Shown here piece by piece: positions 13,369 to 27,080 of a DNA stretch of 64,000 nt. The number at the start of each line of letters is the position of its first letter. Within the stretch, counting starts at the first letter, position 1. A program made the position numbers and the translations under genes. The notes beneath the pieces were generated by a model. The model had not been told where the DNA came from, ran no database searches, and was given only the letters and a program-made list of their open reading frames with translations. The stretch comes from Larus michahellis (lineage: Eukaryota > Chordata > Aves > Charadriiformes > Laridae): positions 159,662,678 to 159,726,677 of the forward strand of contig NC_133897.1 of the NCBI RefSeq assembly GCF_964199755.1, read 5' to 3'.

Positions 13369-13381
13369 AAAAAAAAAAAAA
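13369..13381. repeat. Poly(A) tract, 13 A
   Basis: A homopolymer of 13 A at the end of a stretch (13.08-13.37 kb) that looks like unique, possibly conserved, non-coding DNA. Confidence 0.9.
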
Positions 13382-14067
13382 CTCGCACAGGAAAGTGAAG
13401 GCATCTTTCCAAGGGCTGCATTAGGGCTTGAATGCGGACCCAAATCTCAGCCATTCTGTTGTCTTGGGATGATGGCGTTTTCTGCTGCTACTGCTGCCAT
13501 GTTGTACCGAACAGAAAGTGTGCTCTGGGTGACACCTGAACACAAATAAGAGGGACCACACAGGGACAGGTTTGTTTATTCAAAGCAGGATCCCACTCCA
13601 TGCTGGTTGCTTCCAATGAATGCGGTAGAATGAGATGTGAAATGCAGAAAGACACAAGTGTAACATTACAATTTAGCTGAGGCTGAGGATGCAAATAAAC
13701 TATTGCTTTAAATGATGCTCTTGGGTCTGGATGTGAGACCTGGGCATCCCTCCACCGTATGCCTGATTGCCAGAAAAGAAACCTGAGTACCTGCCTCAGG
13801 GGAAGCACCAACGTGCTCCAACCCTCCGACCTGCTGCTCAGATGGAGAAGTGGACCGTGTCCCCACTGCCATCTGTGGTAGATGTGGCCCTACAGAGACG
13901 ATGTCTTAACTGGGACTGGGGCAACTTTGGCTGCCTGGAAGGTCACCCTAAAGAAGGCTATTATGTTACTTCTGTGTGCCTCTGTCCCACCTGGTTTGCT
14001 GCAAACCAGCCTATTTCTGATTTCCTGGTGAAACCTCACTCCTCAAACTTAAACAGGCAGTTATACA

Positions 14068-14339
14068 ATGAGGGGTGATGGCTTCAAAATGGAAAAGGGT
14101 AGATTTAGGTTAGATATCAGGAAGAAATTTTTCACTCTGAGGGTGGTGAGGCACTGGAACAGGTTGCCCAGAGAAGTTGTGGATGCCCCATCCCTGGAGG
14201 TGTTCAAGGCCAGGCTGGATGGGGCTTTGAGCAGCCTGGTCTAGTGGGAGGTGTCCCTGCCCATGGCAGGGGGTTGGAACAAGATGATCTTTAATGCTCC
14301 TTCCAACCTAAACCATTTTATGATTCTATGATTCTACGA
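14068..14339 (+). mobile_element. CR1 LINE 3' end fragment
   Basis: About 270 bp of the conserved CR1 3' region. It includes the translated segment that reads [13 protein letters not shown] (GGCACTGGAACAGGTTGCCC) and the CCATCCCTGGAGGTGTTCAA block, and ends in repeated ATTCTATG octamers. It is severely 5'-truncated and looks young, with little divergence in the last 200 bp. It lies in the intergenic region downstream of ADCY8. Confidence 0.93.
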
Positions 14340-17300
14340 TAACCACTGTACCCTGTCTGCTGCTACTTACAGACTGACATGGTCCAGCATTCACTATGGA
14401 ACTTCAGGCTTTACGCCCCACTGCGGGCAGCAGGCTGGGTCCTGCCGGGGACCTGCTTGCAGCTGTGCAAAAGTTTTCTCAGTACATCTGCCTGGCAGCA
14501 GGGCACCATGTCTTTACGTGGTCTTTGTGTCGTGCTTCTGCTATGGCTTGCTGCGATGGGGTACATGATCCTGTGCCTTCAGGGTTGCAAGAATCAACCT
14601 TAAATCTCTTCCAGGGCAGGAAAGGCCCTGGCCAAGCCCAAGTTAAGACCGAAAGAATAGCACACATGGTATACAACCATGCACTCGGTGTAACACTTTC
14701 AAGTATGGGAAAATGAAATCTTTTTCATGTTAGACTGAACATCTAAAATAGTAAGTATAGCTCGGCTCTCGAGAGCTCTAGCAGATGGATGGACTGGGAG
14801 TGTTTTTTAAGCCAATGTGCATCTCTCCAAGCAAAATGCCACTCTCCATTATTCTGAGCTGGAAGAATAATGAAAGAATCAATCAAATCCTCTAACAGTG
14901 ACAGAAAACAGACAAAAATCCATGTGAGTCTCTTTTGAGGCTCTAAGAGGATTAGCCTCCTCAGGCAGGAACTCTACTATAAGGGTTTGTTTATGGGGAG
15001 GAAGAAAAGTTTGACAGATGTGTATGGTCAGTTCAGCAAAGCAGCCTGTAAAAACCATGTACGCTATCTGCAGTGACGCAACTCAGTTCTTTAGGTCAAC
15101 GTTAGGATCAAGGATTCGAAATGCAATTTTGACACTGACATTAACAGGCCAAGAAGCATCACACAAATCCCTCTGGTGCTTAGGGCTTTTGATTTCCTTC
15201 CCTATTCATCCCATTTGTCTACTTTGGTTGCAAACTCTTCAAGGCTGTCACTATAGACACACTTCCAGGAGCAACTAGTGAAGTGATTAATACAACCTGA
15301 GACCCACTCAGAGTCTCGTGGAGTCCCACTGTGCTAGATCTGTGTGCAGTGATGGAGATGAGGGGTGCCAATGAAGCCTCTCTCCCTTTAGCAGTGTCTT
15401 CTGGGGTGACAGCACTTCATGTGAGATTGTAGTAGTGCAAGAACCCTGCTGAATACTTCCCCTCATCCACAGTGTGACTGCATGTGGCTCTGTGTCTGAT
15501 AACATTTCCAGGGGCACTGAAGAGATAATTAACTCCATTTACACCATATGGAGTGGAGTAAAGTGGGATTCCAACCTTGGCTAGAGCCTGTATTACAAAT
15601 CAACAAGAGTCTGGCGTACTATAAAGCCGGTGTAGGATGAATTAGCCAGACAGCTTGGACCTTGCATTTTGTTCATGGAAGAGAACGTTTTGGAGAATAA
15701 AATGCATAGGGTAGAGTTGTCATGATTTTCTAGTACAATAACTCCAGTAGAAAGAGTTTTTAATATTAACTTTCCCCTTTAACGTCAGAAAGTGCTGGGT
15801 TATGTGATACACAAGGTGAAACTACTAAGCAAGATTTATTTCTCCCAGGTGATTGAGATGACTTCCAATGACTGATGCCATTCACAGACTCGGGCAGGGT
15901 CTGGGGCTGTGTTCTGGTCAGAAACAATGGAGGTCCCAGAACTTCATGAGTCACAATATGTCATGAAGGTTGTTTTAAACAGACTTTACTTTGCAGTTGC
16001 CAGGGGCTATCAGCAGGCACCCAGTCAATGGCAACTGGTACCTTTGTGGGGAACAACAATTTCTCTGTGCAACTGGAGCGTGGCTGTGTTCATTACTGCA
16101 GCATCTTGTGTTAAACATACAGAGATGTATACACTGGGTAGCTGCAGTCCTATAAAGTTCAGGGTTTACTGAGGTCCAGCAGGGAGAATGGCGGTGTTCT
16201 GGGTATTATTGCTCACGGTTCTTTTCTTTTAAGTCTTAACGAGACATCTGGCTGCTTTATAGGACGAAGATACTCAAACAATCCCTGTCCCAGGCTGAAG
16301 GGAAACACAGGAAATACTGGGGATTGCCAGAAAAAAATCAGGTTAGAAAAGTCCATCTGTTCTCCCCGTCCTTCTCATTTTGATTCCTATCATCTCATTC
16401 AAAGCATGACGATTTCCCATCAAACCCACACATTTCCCAATTGATATGCCAAAACTTTCTAGGTCAGTTTGGGCCCTACAGCTGACCTGAAAACCTCAGA
16501 AATGTTATGTGACCTTCTGTGAAACTGATGTTATCTTTAAGCAAAGTCAGATGATTTCCATGCACTTTAATTTGGGCTCTAAACTTTTTGCTCAGCTATA
16601 AATACAGTAGCATAATATTTTTGGGTATATATCTGGCTTCTTTGTTCCAGGCAGAGGGTGTTGGGCATGAGAAGAGCATCTGATGCTTATTTGTTAGGGG
16701 CCCACATGAGTTAAGATCTCCTTTTAAAAAATGATGCACTGTAGAGGACTGAAGGCAGCTGACCTTTTTGCACATTAGAGTTCTGTGCTGGTGAAAGAAT
16801 GAGTGCTATTTAAGGGTGTCACAGGAACGCAAGAAAGAGGGAAAGTTGTTTGTAGCTACTTAAACAATGATTACACAGTAAATGGATCTCAGAAAATACT
16901 GGAAGCATTTCTAATGCTAGTGGGTTTCCTTTGCAAGCAGCATGACAGATTTTCAGATGAATTAGACTGCGATAGTCACCAGATGAGAGAGTTTTCCAGA
17001 CCCATTTTTAAGACGACCCTACAGAAATGATTTGATGTTTTTTTCAAGCTCCCTGGTTCCAACAGGAGTTTGTATTGTCTCTCCCCTCACTCCCCACCCA
17101 ATATCTTAGATGTCTTGGTCCTTATCAACTTAAAACTGAGGTGAGACTTAGAAGTGTCTTGGTTTCATGGCAGCTTGTCTCAGATATCCAGGTCTGAGGC
17201 TGTGTTTGCCCATGTGCATGTTCTGTGCGCAATTTTGCATCCTTTCTATTTCCAGTACCTTTGGCTCTTTATAGCTTTGTCGTTTTGATCATAGGACCAG

Positions 17301-20300
17301 CTGTCTTACCAAAAGCAAAGGAAGAATTTGCACTGAAGTCTAACAAGGGTTCGGGAAATGCCAAGTGTGGGAAGTTTCATCTGCTAAATTTGTTTTATAT
17401 GAATGTGTATACAAGTATTTCAGCACCAAACTTGATGTGATGCAGCCAAACGCTATAGCAAAGGTCAGGAAAGGTATCTGTTATGATCTGATTGCTCTGG
17501 AAAAAAAGGCTATTCTACTCTAATAGTCCCTAATGTGCTTTGGCAACCACAGTAGTGAACATCACGCTCCTGAGGGCTTGAATCCAGCAGGAGTACAAGA
17601 TTTAACACAAAAAGTGCCAGGACTATTCCCTGGAGTGGCCTTTCAATACTGGTAGGATCATGATCATGAGGGCCAGTAGACAGCAAAGATCAGATTAGGA
17701 GGAAAATTCACAGGGGTGTCTGAGATGCCAATAGCCATTTTATACTGTTTGGCTTGGGAAGAAGGGTCTCAGTTGAACTGGTTGTTGTTCCAGTAAAACT
17801 TTGGGCTTATTTATTCCTATGGATCTCCAATCCATCTCTCTGTGACTGAGATTTGCATCAGAAGACTAGAGGCCAGAACTGATTAAGGAGTCTTTAGGTG
17901 CAACTGCAAGGATTTAGGTTCCCATGAATGTTTGAAGAAATGCAATATATGTACCACTGAGGAAAGTCTTTGCTGTCTTGCTGGTTGGGATAGAAATTGC
18001 AGGACTTGGTAGACAGACAGGCTCCAGGTCATAGATTAAAAGCAAATAAAGTCAGAAAGAAATGTCAGTTTTGTGCTGGACCATAAAACTCACTTATTTA
18101 GATTATCTAGCCCGAGGTACTTTCAGTGCAAGATAATAAAAACCTTGGTCCACGGATGTAATTTGCAGAAAGACTGTGCCCACGGGCAATGTCCACAGCT
18201 CTGTATACATTGTCCCTACGTCTCCTTGTGGTGGAATTGTGAAGAGGCTGCCTACACAAAAGCAGCTTCTGGCTGGGTCGTGATAAACAGGCTGGATTTA
18301 TCCTGAGCAAGGCTACTCCCTGCTGTGGGACTCAAAATTAGTAACTTGGTCAGCTGTGTGTGCTTCATATTTTTCATTGCTCGGCCCAATAGTTTCATCC
18401 TGCCTGCAGGTGCGAAAAGATATTGCTGTGGCACTTTTACCTGTTTCAAGTTTTAAATGCTTTCCTCTTCAAGTAAGAAGTGGCCTTCTGCCCATAGAAA
18501 TATAATCTTAAGTTTTCTAGGTAGATGAATTTAATAAGAGAGATTCATGATTCCCCTGCAAGCTGTCACACATTGAATCTTTTCACCTTTTTGGAGGAGA
18601 GAGGAGAGGTTGTAAGTAAAGACGTGCCTCTAGTCTGCTGCAGCTTAAACCTCAAACTAGTTAGAAAAAAAGGTTGTCCTATTTCAGAACGTTTATGTGG
18701 ACACTACACCACCGTCAACCCACTGAGCTGGGCTTGCTGGTGTTTCCCTTGAGTCACAATGACACCGGGACACCATGAATAGGTGTCCAGCAAAGTACTT
18801 TCGAGTTCTCTTGAAGAGTTTATTTTGAAGAAGATCCTCCTCTGCTAGATGCATTAGGAAAAGACTAAACATCAGAATTTGTGGAATAAGCTGCATGAAG
18901 ACAATCAGCAGAAGGGAATCATGGTGCATGACAATTCAGACAAAATTGTAATTACAAATTTTATTTTTTGTTTTAACTGAGCCCGAGGGGTTTAGGGGCA
19001 TTAAACTATTCTCCCTCCATTTAGATGCTGCTGAAAATGCCTTGCCAAAATAACCCACGTGAAATCCTCATTTCATGTCCCTAAGCAGGATGATGTGTCT
19101 TTGAGAAGTCTGCCCTGCCCTGAAACTGTGCCTGGTCTGAAATAACTGGGTGGACTCAAAGCAGTTTTAAAAGGCTTGAAGTACGCTGGAAACTATGCTC
19201 CCTTCTCCTGAGGCACCAGAAAAGAGAAGAGTGTGGCTGGTGTGTGCACTGCGGTGAAACACTATTAATAATTCAAAGCGGCAGAGGCTTTTCTTCTGCC
19301 TCGCCATTGTCACTTTCCCATACAAATCTCTCGCCTCTGTCATTTGCTGGGAACTACTAATCCAAGTGAAATATTACGACTTAACTTGTACTCATCTTGG
19401 TGACAGAATTAGGTAACAGTGCATTTTGGGGAGGGAAGGGGAAAAAATTTTTCTTGTCGGCCTTTGTGAGAAGTTTCAGAAATGCATCATGAATTACAGG
19501 TTTCAAATAGGTAATTGGGTTATTTGGAGGATACTTTCTGAGCATTTAACATGCCTCTCTTTCTTCCCTCCACACAACTTCAGAAGAAGCTTTTATTTCC
19601 ATTCTTCTTTTACTGCACCCTGTGTTTTCTATTCAGCAGAGGCTTTTCTGACTGTGGAACAAAAGCCTCATCAGGCTGGGCATCTTATGTACGTAATATC
19701 ATATGCTTATATAAAAATGCCAGGGAGACAGCATGGTAAAAATCTACTCTTGTAGTGAACCCTTCATCCATTTAACTCAAGGCCACATTTTAGTTATAAG
19801 GGAAAGTATGAACACCCTCATTGCATCCAAGGTCGTACAACTCAACTACCACAAAGACTTCCTGAGATCTCACTACATCTTCTGTGAACAGACTCCTGTT
19901 AAGAAACTAATGCTCATCCCCAGTGGGTCTTACAGCCCTTACTTAGAAGAAATGCAGTGGGGCATTATTGCTCTGAGCACCGGGGTAAGTAAGGAGAAAC
20001 AGCACAGTGAGGGGTGGTGGGGGTGGGAATGGTGGAACGCAATTGGGGGAGTAATCCAATTTCTTTCCTGATGCTTGCCTACAGAGTTTTTTGCTAAAAT
20101 CAATGAAGCAGTTATATAAGTGATAGGGAAGCTAAATAGCTTGGTAGAGTGTCTGTCAGTGAGCTGAGCCACTGGTTTGCAATGCTTCCAGTGACTTCCA
20201 CAAAGGGAGACATATAACAAATTATGTTTTTTCCTGGCTCTGAATCAATTCATGAAATGGAAAAGGTTTGCCTTCCTCGTCTTCAGTCCGTACTAGCAAG

Positions 20301-23300
20301 AGCTGTGAAACATTCCCAGGGCTGAAGATTTTGCCTCCTATTTTGGTTGTTTATCTCAGTGGTGAAAAGAGAATGCCAAATTCATGGATTTGGAAAAAAA
20401 ATAATCTTGAAATGTACAGACTGCCTGTTGTGACTTTGCAGATTGTTGAAAGCCTCATTGTTCCCCTATCAGTGGACTCAGGCATTTCTATATGAAGGAA
20501 GCATAATTTCGACAAAGGTCACTATAATCTTGTTTTGGACTCTTCAGGAGATAACAGATTCACTGTTTTTCATGGTAGTTTGTTCCAGTGGTTAATCATG
20601 TTTGCTGTCAAAAGTATGTGCTTTATTTCCAATTTGACCTCATTTAACTTCCCATCATCATTTTTGTTCTGCTTTTCTTCTTTGGTTTAAAGATGTCTGA
20701 AGAAACTACTATTTTTGGCGCATGAAAGTTTCCCTGTATTGGAATTAAATCAATTAACTCCAGCGAAGACTTCATTTCCATAAGCCACATTGCCTGACTC
20801 AGTTCTGCCACTGACCTCCGGCAGAGTTTTTATGAACCCATTTTGTCATCTGTGGTGGTCTTAGGGATCACAAGATGGAGCAATTAAGACTGTTACAGAA
20901 CTGTGAACCAGGGTTGAAAGGGCCTGACATCTGAAATGGACTTACACAGAAGACAGGTGCCCAAATCTGAAGTCATGACCTTGAGCAAAGGTGACGATGG
21001 CTGTTGTCTAGATGTAGTGGTTTCTACCTCAAAGGAGGAACTCTGCTTGGATACCAGTCTCTGCTCCAAAGACAGGTTAGGAGTTTTGTTTTGTTGAATT
21101 TTTTTTGTTTATTTTGTGTTTTTTTTGTGTTTGTTTGTTTGACTGGTAATTACTTAACCATTGGAACATGGAGCAAAACCAACTTCTTCCTGACTGCTTT
21201 GGTGCTGAGATACAATACTTTCTGACATCCACAAGACACATGCCAGCATGGGTTTAGAAAAAAATGGATAATAGATTGGAGCTGTAAAGATGCTTTTTGG
21301 ACTCCTCATTGAAGAATACGGATTGGGGTATGGCTAAGTGTCTGAAAGTGGAAGTTCACATTGCAGCTGTTGCCATCGAATTTTTCTTTCTTGTTTGTTT
21401 GTCAGGTGATGCCCCACAAGAGAGAATACAAAGGCAATGGGTTGCTGTGCCTAGCCAAGACTGGCTAATGTCACTATGCTTTGCATGGGAACACAGCTTA
21501 AATGTGGAGACAGCAAGAGGTAAGAGAGGGTAAAAAAAAGGCGTGTTGTTTAAGTTGATTTTTAAGTATTGGACATGGGTGTGTTTTTTGTTTCTGAATA
21601 AATTCTGAATGAATAAATAAAATGGAAATTATGAAAATACAGATTTTTGTTTGTTTTGGAGGAAGCAGCATTTAAAAAAAAACCCAAACCTAAACCCATC
21701 AAAGTATTTGTTGGAGATAGTTCCATAAAAACTTGCCTGCTAACATCCATACAATGGTTTCTGAGAGCTAATGGGTCCTGCCAAGTTAATTGCCAGAAAA
21801 GGGGGAGTTTAATGAGGCAGCAGGTGACTGCATATGGCAGTGTCAGCTGTGGCATGGGGAGATATTCCCTGTGCCCTCATTACCCTGTGAGCAGGTCTGG
21901 GACAGCCAAGTTGCTGAGTGGCCATTATAACAACTTGCAGGTAACTAGGCTGTTAATGAAGAATGAGCTGTAAAGCAAGTGTCTTGACTTACTTTGTGAG
22001 ATAGGTCCTGCTAGGGTCTGCTTCCCACCCTCATTCAGATGGGAAAAGTGTTAGGCTACAGGTAAGGTCAGGCTAAAGGAAGAGGGCCATGGGGAAAGAG
22101 CTGGTGTCGCTGCGACTTCTGGTCTTAGACGTACAAAGCGCGCCGACCCCAGAGACGGGGATGTGACTCCTGCCTCCCGGGCAGAGCTTTAGAGCATCGA
22201 TCTGGGCACAGCCAGGGGAGGTAATCGCTCATCTGAAGCAAAATTACTTGGTGACTTATAGAAACTGCAAAAACTGACAGCCTGTTAACAATAGTCTTTG
22301 TAAGGAAAGAAGAGTAAGAAGAGGCAGTTGTATTTTTATTATTTTAAGTAGCTGATGAGCTAATTAACATGATACTTAATATCCCATTGCTCTGAAAATA
22401 TCCCTTGGCATATCCCATGTCACTGCTGCTGGGAGTGGGTTTTACAATCAAAAGCCATTTCACACACATGTCATATGTTTTAGAACCTTAGATTTTCAGC
22501 AAACCAGATGAGATTTCTTCTTCTTTTTCTTTATTTGGCAACAGCGGTGGTTTTTATTGTTTGCTTTTTTATTTTTTAAATATTGCAAAGCTGAAGGAGG
22601 CACTGATTTCAAGACCCTCAAAAGGTACACAGACTGTGAAACAGGGACATGTTCAGCATATCAATATTAACGTAGTTATCAGCCAGAAAAAAACACCTTG
22701 GGCTGAGGGAGATCTGGGTCAACAGAAGTAGCATGAGTGGCATTTTACAGGGGATGCTGTCTAACCAGCCCTGCACATTGCTGTCATTTTCACACGGAAG
22801 CACTGAATGAATCAGTCTCTGGATGTCTCTGTAACTCTGACAGCCATCACCTAAAAAAGAGCTTAATGGAAAATGGACAGAAAAAGGTATTATCTTTTTT
22901 TTAAAAACTGGGCTTTATTTACTAAACTTACATAAAACAAGGAAATATTTTTTCCACCAGGAGAGCTAATGAGAGCATTCCTTAAATCCTAACTGAACAG
23001 CAGTAAGTTTCAAGTGCCTAGAGATATGCATATTGGATTTTTACCCCTTCCCTCCCATCTGCTGACTGCTCTGCAGTCATATATTTTCCCTTCCTCCCGC
23101 AAAGTGCAGAGCTGGGGAAACCACAAATGCTTAATCGTTTCACTGCCACTAAGCAACAGCAAAAGAAAAAAAGATTGATGGGCAGGTTAACAAGTTGGCT
23201 GTGCAATTATAATGCTTACCATGTAGCACTGACGATGGTTAATGTGGTTATTTCCTGCTCCTCTGACCATTTCACTGCGTGTTCGTCAAGTCGGCTCCAG

Positions 23301-26300
23301 AGCCGGGCTCTGCCCTCCCTGCGCTGCAGCTTGACAGGGGGCTATTAGCCACCTTTGCTGCGCTCTGTATTTGTACAAACTCCTTGACTCCCATTGCATT
23401 TAGGAAAGTCAGCTGAAGTTCTGCCCATGAGGAAAGGATTAGATGAGATTCTTTTTATTTTATTTTATTTTTTATTTTTTGCTGAGCTTTTAAAAATGTG
23501 CAAATGACTGCGAAGTGATCAGGATCGAATTAAAGCTGAGGACAGGGAGTGATATTTCCCTGCTGGGTGCAAGGGCTATTTTTTGAATTACATTTTTTCC
23601 CAGCACACACTTCTAAATGGTATCACACCTATCACACTGTTCTCAGAAGAGGTAAAATCTCTTCTGTCTTGACTCCTAACGTGAACTAAGAGTAGATACC
23701 TTGACAGGTATCAGTACCTAACTGTGACTTTCTGAATAGATATTACTAAAATTGATGAACGGCATAAGTTAATCAACACTAAAACCTTTTCGCTGTCCTG
23801 CAAACAAGCACTCTTGACACAGATATGTTAGCTGGAATATAGAAGTGATGGTTGCAAATATGCACTCGGAGCAGTACAGAGTAATGATTTTGGTACAGAA
23901 CTATTGTCCAGACAGTCAATATTCCATCTGCTTTAATGATTAAGGACAAGTACTTCAAAGCTGGCATAAACTGCCCTTGATGTAGTTGATGGTATGTTGC
24001 TTTTCAGAGAAGAAAGCTGCGGATTTCAACCTGTTTGTTTAGAAAACATTGAAGTCAGCAGAGCCTATGGCACGGAGCTTGTTGGAGGGACCGAGGTACA
24101 AATTTCTGAGCAAGCAGCTGGCTGCTGTTTGTCTCTGTAGAGCACATCTGTAGAAATAAATAAGGTGACATCAAAGAGCATAGTCAGCTTCTGCCAAGGT
24201 TTCCTCCTCTTAATGGGGAAAATACAGGAAAGCTCTCACTATTGGCTAGCTGGTTTGGCCAAAAAGTTACGGTATCAAGGCAATTTGCCTTTATTAATCC
24301 AGGCGTGCAGGTTTCAAAGGATATTAACCAGGTGTTTTGGCTTTATAGGTCCTTCTTGTATGAGCAATTCTACCCTGTATGAAGAAGAAACTCTGAAGGT
24401 GGAGTTGTGAGGGAAAGCTGAATACTCTAATGGTACCGTAAAGTCATGGAGTAAAACCAGAAGGCTGAGAGCATAAGTAATAGGTGCTGCTCCACTGAAA
24501 ACAGATGCAACAATGAGGAACAACATTGCTGAACCTTTGAGGTCATCACACTTGAAAAAGGAACAAGCAGTGTAATTGCTGGGGCGACAAATAGATAAAT
24601 AGTGTAGAAAAATAGTCCCAAGCAGGGATTTACCTGTGGCAGTCACAGGTGAAATTCCTCACTAAAGAATTATTCATGGCAATGAGCTGATTTAGCAAAC
24701 TCTTTATCTGGTTAACACAGACTCAGGCTTCATTAGCAGCCAATTCTGCTTGGGTACACAGTTATGCTAATGGGGATTTTGAGAGGATAACACAGAAAGC
24801 CGTCCCCGTCTGTGATAAGAAGCAGGAGATTCGGGCCTGTGATAAGAAGCAGTGAAGTTGCCCTCCCAGCTCCAGTCTCCAATCCTGTTATCTAGTTAAC
24901 ACCTTCCATTCACTGCTAATTGTCATTACAGAGGTTGGCAGCAGTGGTGAGAATTAGAAAACCAGTTCAGCTGGGATATTAGCAAGAATTAAATGTTTAG
25001 AGAACCAGGAGAAGTGAACCAATGCAGCACAGAAATAAGCTGCGAAGGAGAGGACAGCTGTTAATGAGCTGTTTAAGCCAGCCAAAACTTACTTCTTTAG
25101 TGCCTCAAATAGCACTGTAATTGTGAAATTAATTTAACTGCTTCAGTTGCTAGGCCTTCCTCGTCTTCATCTCCTATAGTGTCAGCACTGGCCTGGGTGA
25201 GCTGAGGGGCTCAGCTTTCCCCGTGTGGCATAAAAAATGACTTTTGTGGGGATTCAAAGGAGTAATGAATTTGGAATGAGGGCTCAGTTACTGGCAGCAT
25301 CATCACTGGGTGTAACATTTCAGACTGCTCTTTGCTCTCTGTGCTCAGACCTATTGTTCAGTGATACAATTTTCTGTGGAATTAATTTCATCGTTTTTAT
25401 TACTTTTTATTTCTGAAGATGGCACTCAGCTGATTAAATTTTGCCCCACAAACCCATTCATCAGGTTATTTTACAATGAAAAGCATTATTTTTATCTTAC
25501 TACAATTAAACACTTTTATGTTTTGGTGCCTCTTTTGTGAGTATACATTAGTGTCTTATAAAATGAAGGAATCGATATTTCCTAACCATATTGGCCACCT
25601 TTTAAAAGCGGGTTTGATCCAGTGCTGATGCTCCCAAGAAACCCCAGTTTTCACTAAGAACTGGGTAACAGCCTGCAAAAAGCAAGGCCTGTATTTACAA
25701 AGAATCCGAGTGTCGCACTGTATTGGTTGTGTACGGTCTCATCTGGGGATTGCTGTGTGATTACAGGTTCTGCTGCTTCCATCTGTGATTTACTTTAAAG
25801 ATAATATTTACTGAGACAAAACCAGCTCCTTTGAGCATACAGACTTGATGAGACGTTTGTTTGTGCACTTTATAGCTCAGTGTGAATCATGGCACTGATG
25901 CGTATAGGAGCCTGTGTTATATATTTACTATTTCCAAGGAGAAGTTGATTAGCCATCCCCCAAAATTTTATCCTGCTTTTGGTGCAGGGCCTGTAGCACC
26001 AAGGTGTGCCATTGCCGCATCCCAGCAGGACTGTGTCTGTGCTGGCACACAAATCATTTGGGGTGTCCTCAGTCTTGGCCTCTCCTCCTCTCGAGGTAAA
26101 TGAGCAGGAGTTCAGCAGTAAACTTCATCTCCTATTTTACTCCAATGCATGCTCTTTTTACAGCCTCAGATAACCCCTGTTTTGGTGAGAACTCAGACTG
26201 GTGACATGCTAAGTTCTGGAAGGTGACTCCAGAGAATTTGATTACTTTCTTGACTGGACAATAGGCTCAGCTGAAAGCTCCAGACATGTCATTCAAGGTG

Positions 26301-27015
26301 TAATTCTGTCATCTGCTCATAGGTGGCTTGTGCAGATCAAGATACCATAGTGCATTTGAGCCCTCCAGACAGTACTGACAGATATGACACAGTACCTACA
26401 GGAGAACCTCAACCTCCTGGCTTGGGTGCAAGAGGATAGGTGGTTACCAACATGCAATTTATCTGTCTACAGTGCAGTCACCTGCTTGTGAGGAGGACAT
26501 CTTAGGCTATTTTAAGAGCCAGTGGACTCAATGGAATCAGTGGATTTAGGGCAAGCTCCACCTATTCTATCTCCTGGATCCTCACATCTGGGCAGATAGC
26601 ACACGTTAAAATCCTTTGGCTGTATTGACTGGCTTTTCCCTGGCTCTTATGGAGACCAGGCAACAAGCTTAGGTGCATATCTTGAAGGCAACTAAAAGTG
26701 AGAAGAACCTACTCAATCTGCTTATGCCTTTGCTTTCACCCAAATAGTGTGGACAGTATTCCCTCCTTTCCCCATCATTAACTCCCTATACAATTTATGT
26801 ACTAAATCCCTCCAGTCAGGGGTTTATTCTTGCCCCTTTCTGCAAGTAGCTGGCACAGCAGTGGTGTCCTACAGCTACTATGTCTGGACATTCAGAGGTT
26901 AATCAAACCCAGGGAAGAGATGACGGCACCTTTTGTTAAACTGTAGGAATTTGAATCTCATCGAAATATCACACGAGAAAATAATCACACTTCTTCTAAA
27001 AAAAATTAAACCCTT
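14340..27015. other. Intergenic, non-coding, between a CR1 tail and the ADCY8 3' end
   Basis: No exon, RNA gene or clear transposon is recognised in 12.7 kb. Three stretches look different from background. 22100-22230 is a local CpG cluster in otherwise CpG-poor DNA. 22990-23430 is balanced in composition with CpGs and several TTAAT/ATTAG words. 24660-25150 is rich in TAAT and CATTA words. These are candidate enhancers by composition only. Confidence 0.55.
23452..23480. repeat. (TTTTA)n simple repeat
   Basis: A T-rich pentamer-like run (TTTTTATTTTATTTTATTTT and onward) lies directly after a stretch that reads like unique sequence. It may be the tail of a decayed element, but no body is recognisable. 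Confidence 0.85.
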
Positions 27016-27033
27016 TTTATTTGTATATTTATT
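27016..27033 (-). promoter_or_regulatory. Candidate polyadenylation hexamers for ADCY8
   Basis: Two AATAAA hexamers on the minus strand, at 27033-27028 and 27021-27016, lie only about 50-65 nt past the ADCY8 stop. They sit in a very A/T-rich stretch, so they could be chance matches. Use would give an unusually short 3' UTR. A distal site further left is equally possible. Confidence 0.35.
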
Positions 27034-27080
27034 TTTATATATAAAAGAAATACAAAAAAAGAACACAAACAAAATGCTGA

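Larger units (their letters stand above)
6441..14067. other. Intergenic, non-coding
   Basis: Apart from the hairpin, MIR relic, inverted repeat and homopolymers listed separately, no gene or repeat is recognised. 13080-13368 reads like a candidate conserved element. It includes TGAATGCAAATAG, with an octamer-type ATGCAAAT, and a GTTAATTACC homeodomain-type word. Confidence 0.6.

Noticed and set aside
14379..14716. Two overlapping plus-strand ORFs, one with a hydrophobic stretch (VVLLLWLAAMGYMILC)
   Set aside because: No recognisable family, no splice or promoter context; directly after a CR1 tail. Most likely chance.
20790..20870. Possible MIR-like words (CTCAGTTCTGCCACTGACC, TTTTGTCATCTGTGG)
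   Set aside because: Block order and spacing too poor to call.
21670..21698. AAACCCAAACCTAAACCC, looked like an interstitial telomere repeat
   Set aside because: Does not keep the CCCTAA unit; only a few imperfect copies in A/C-rich sequence.
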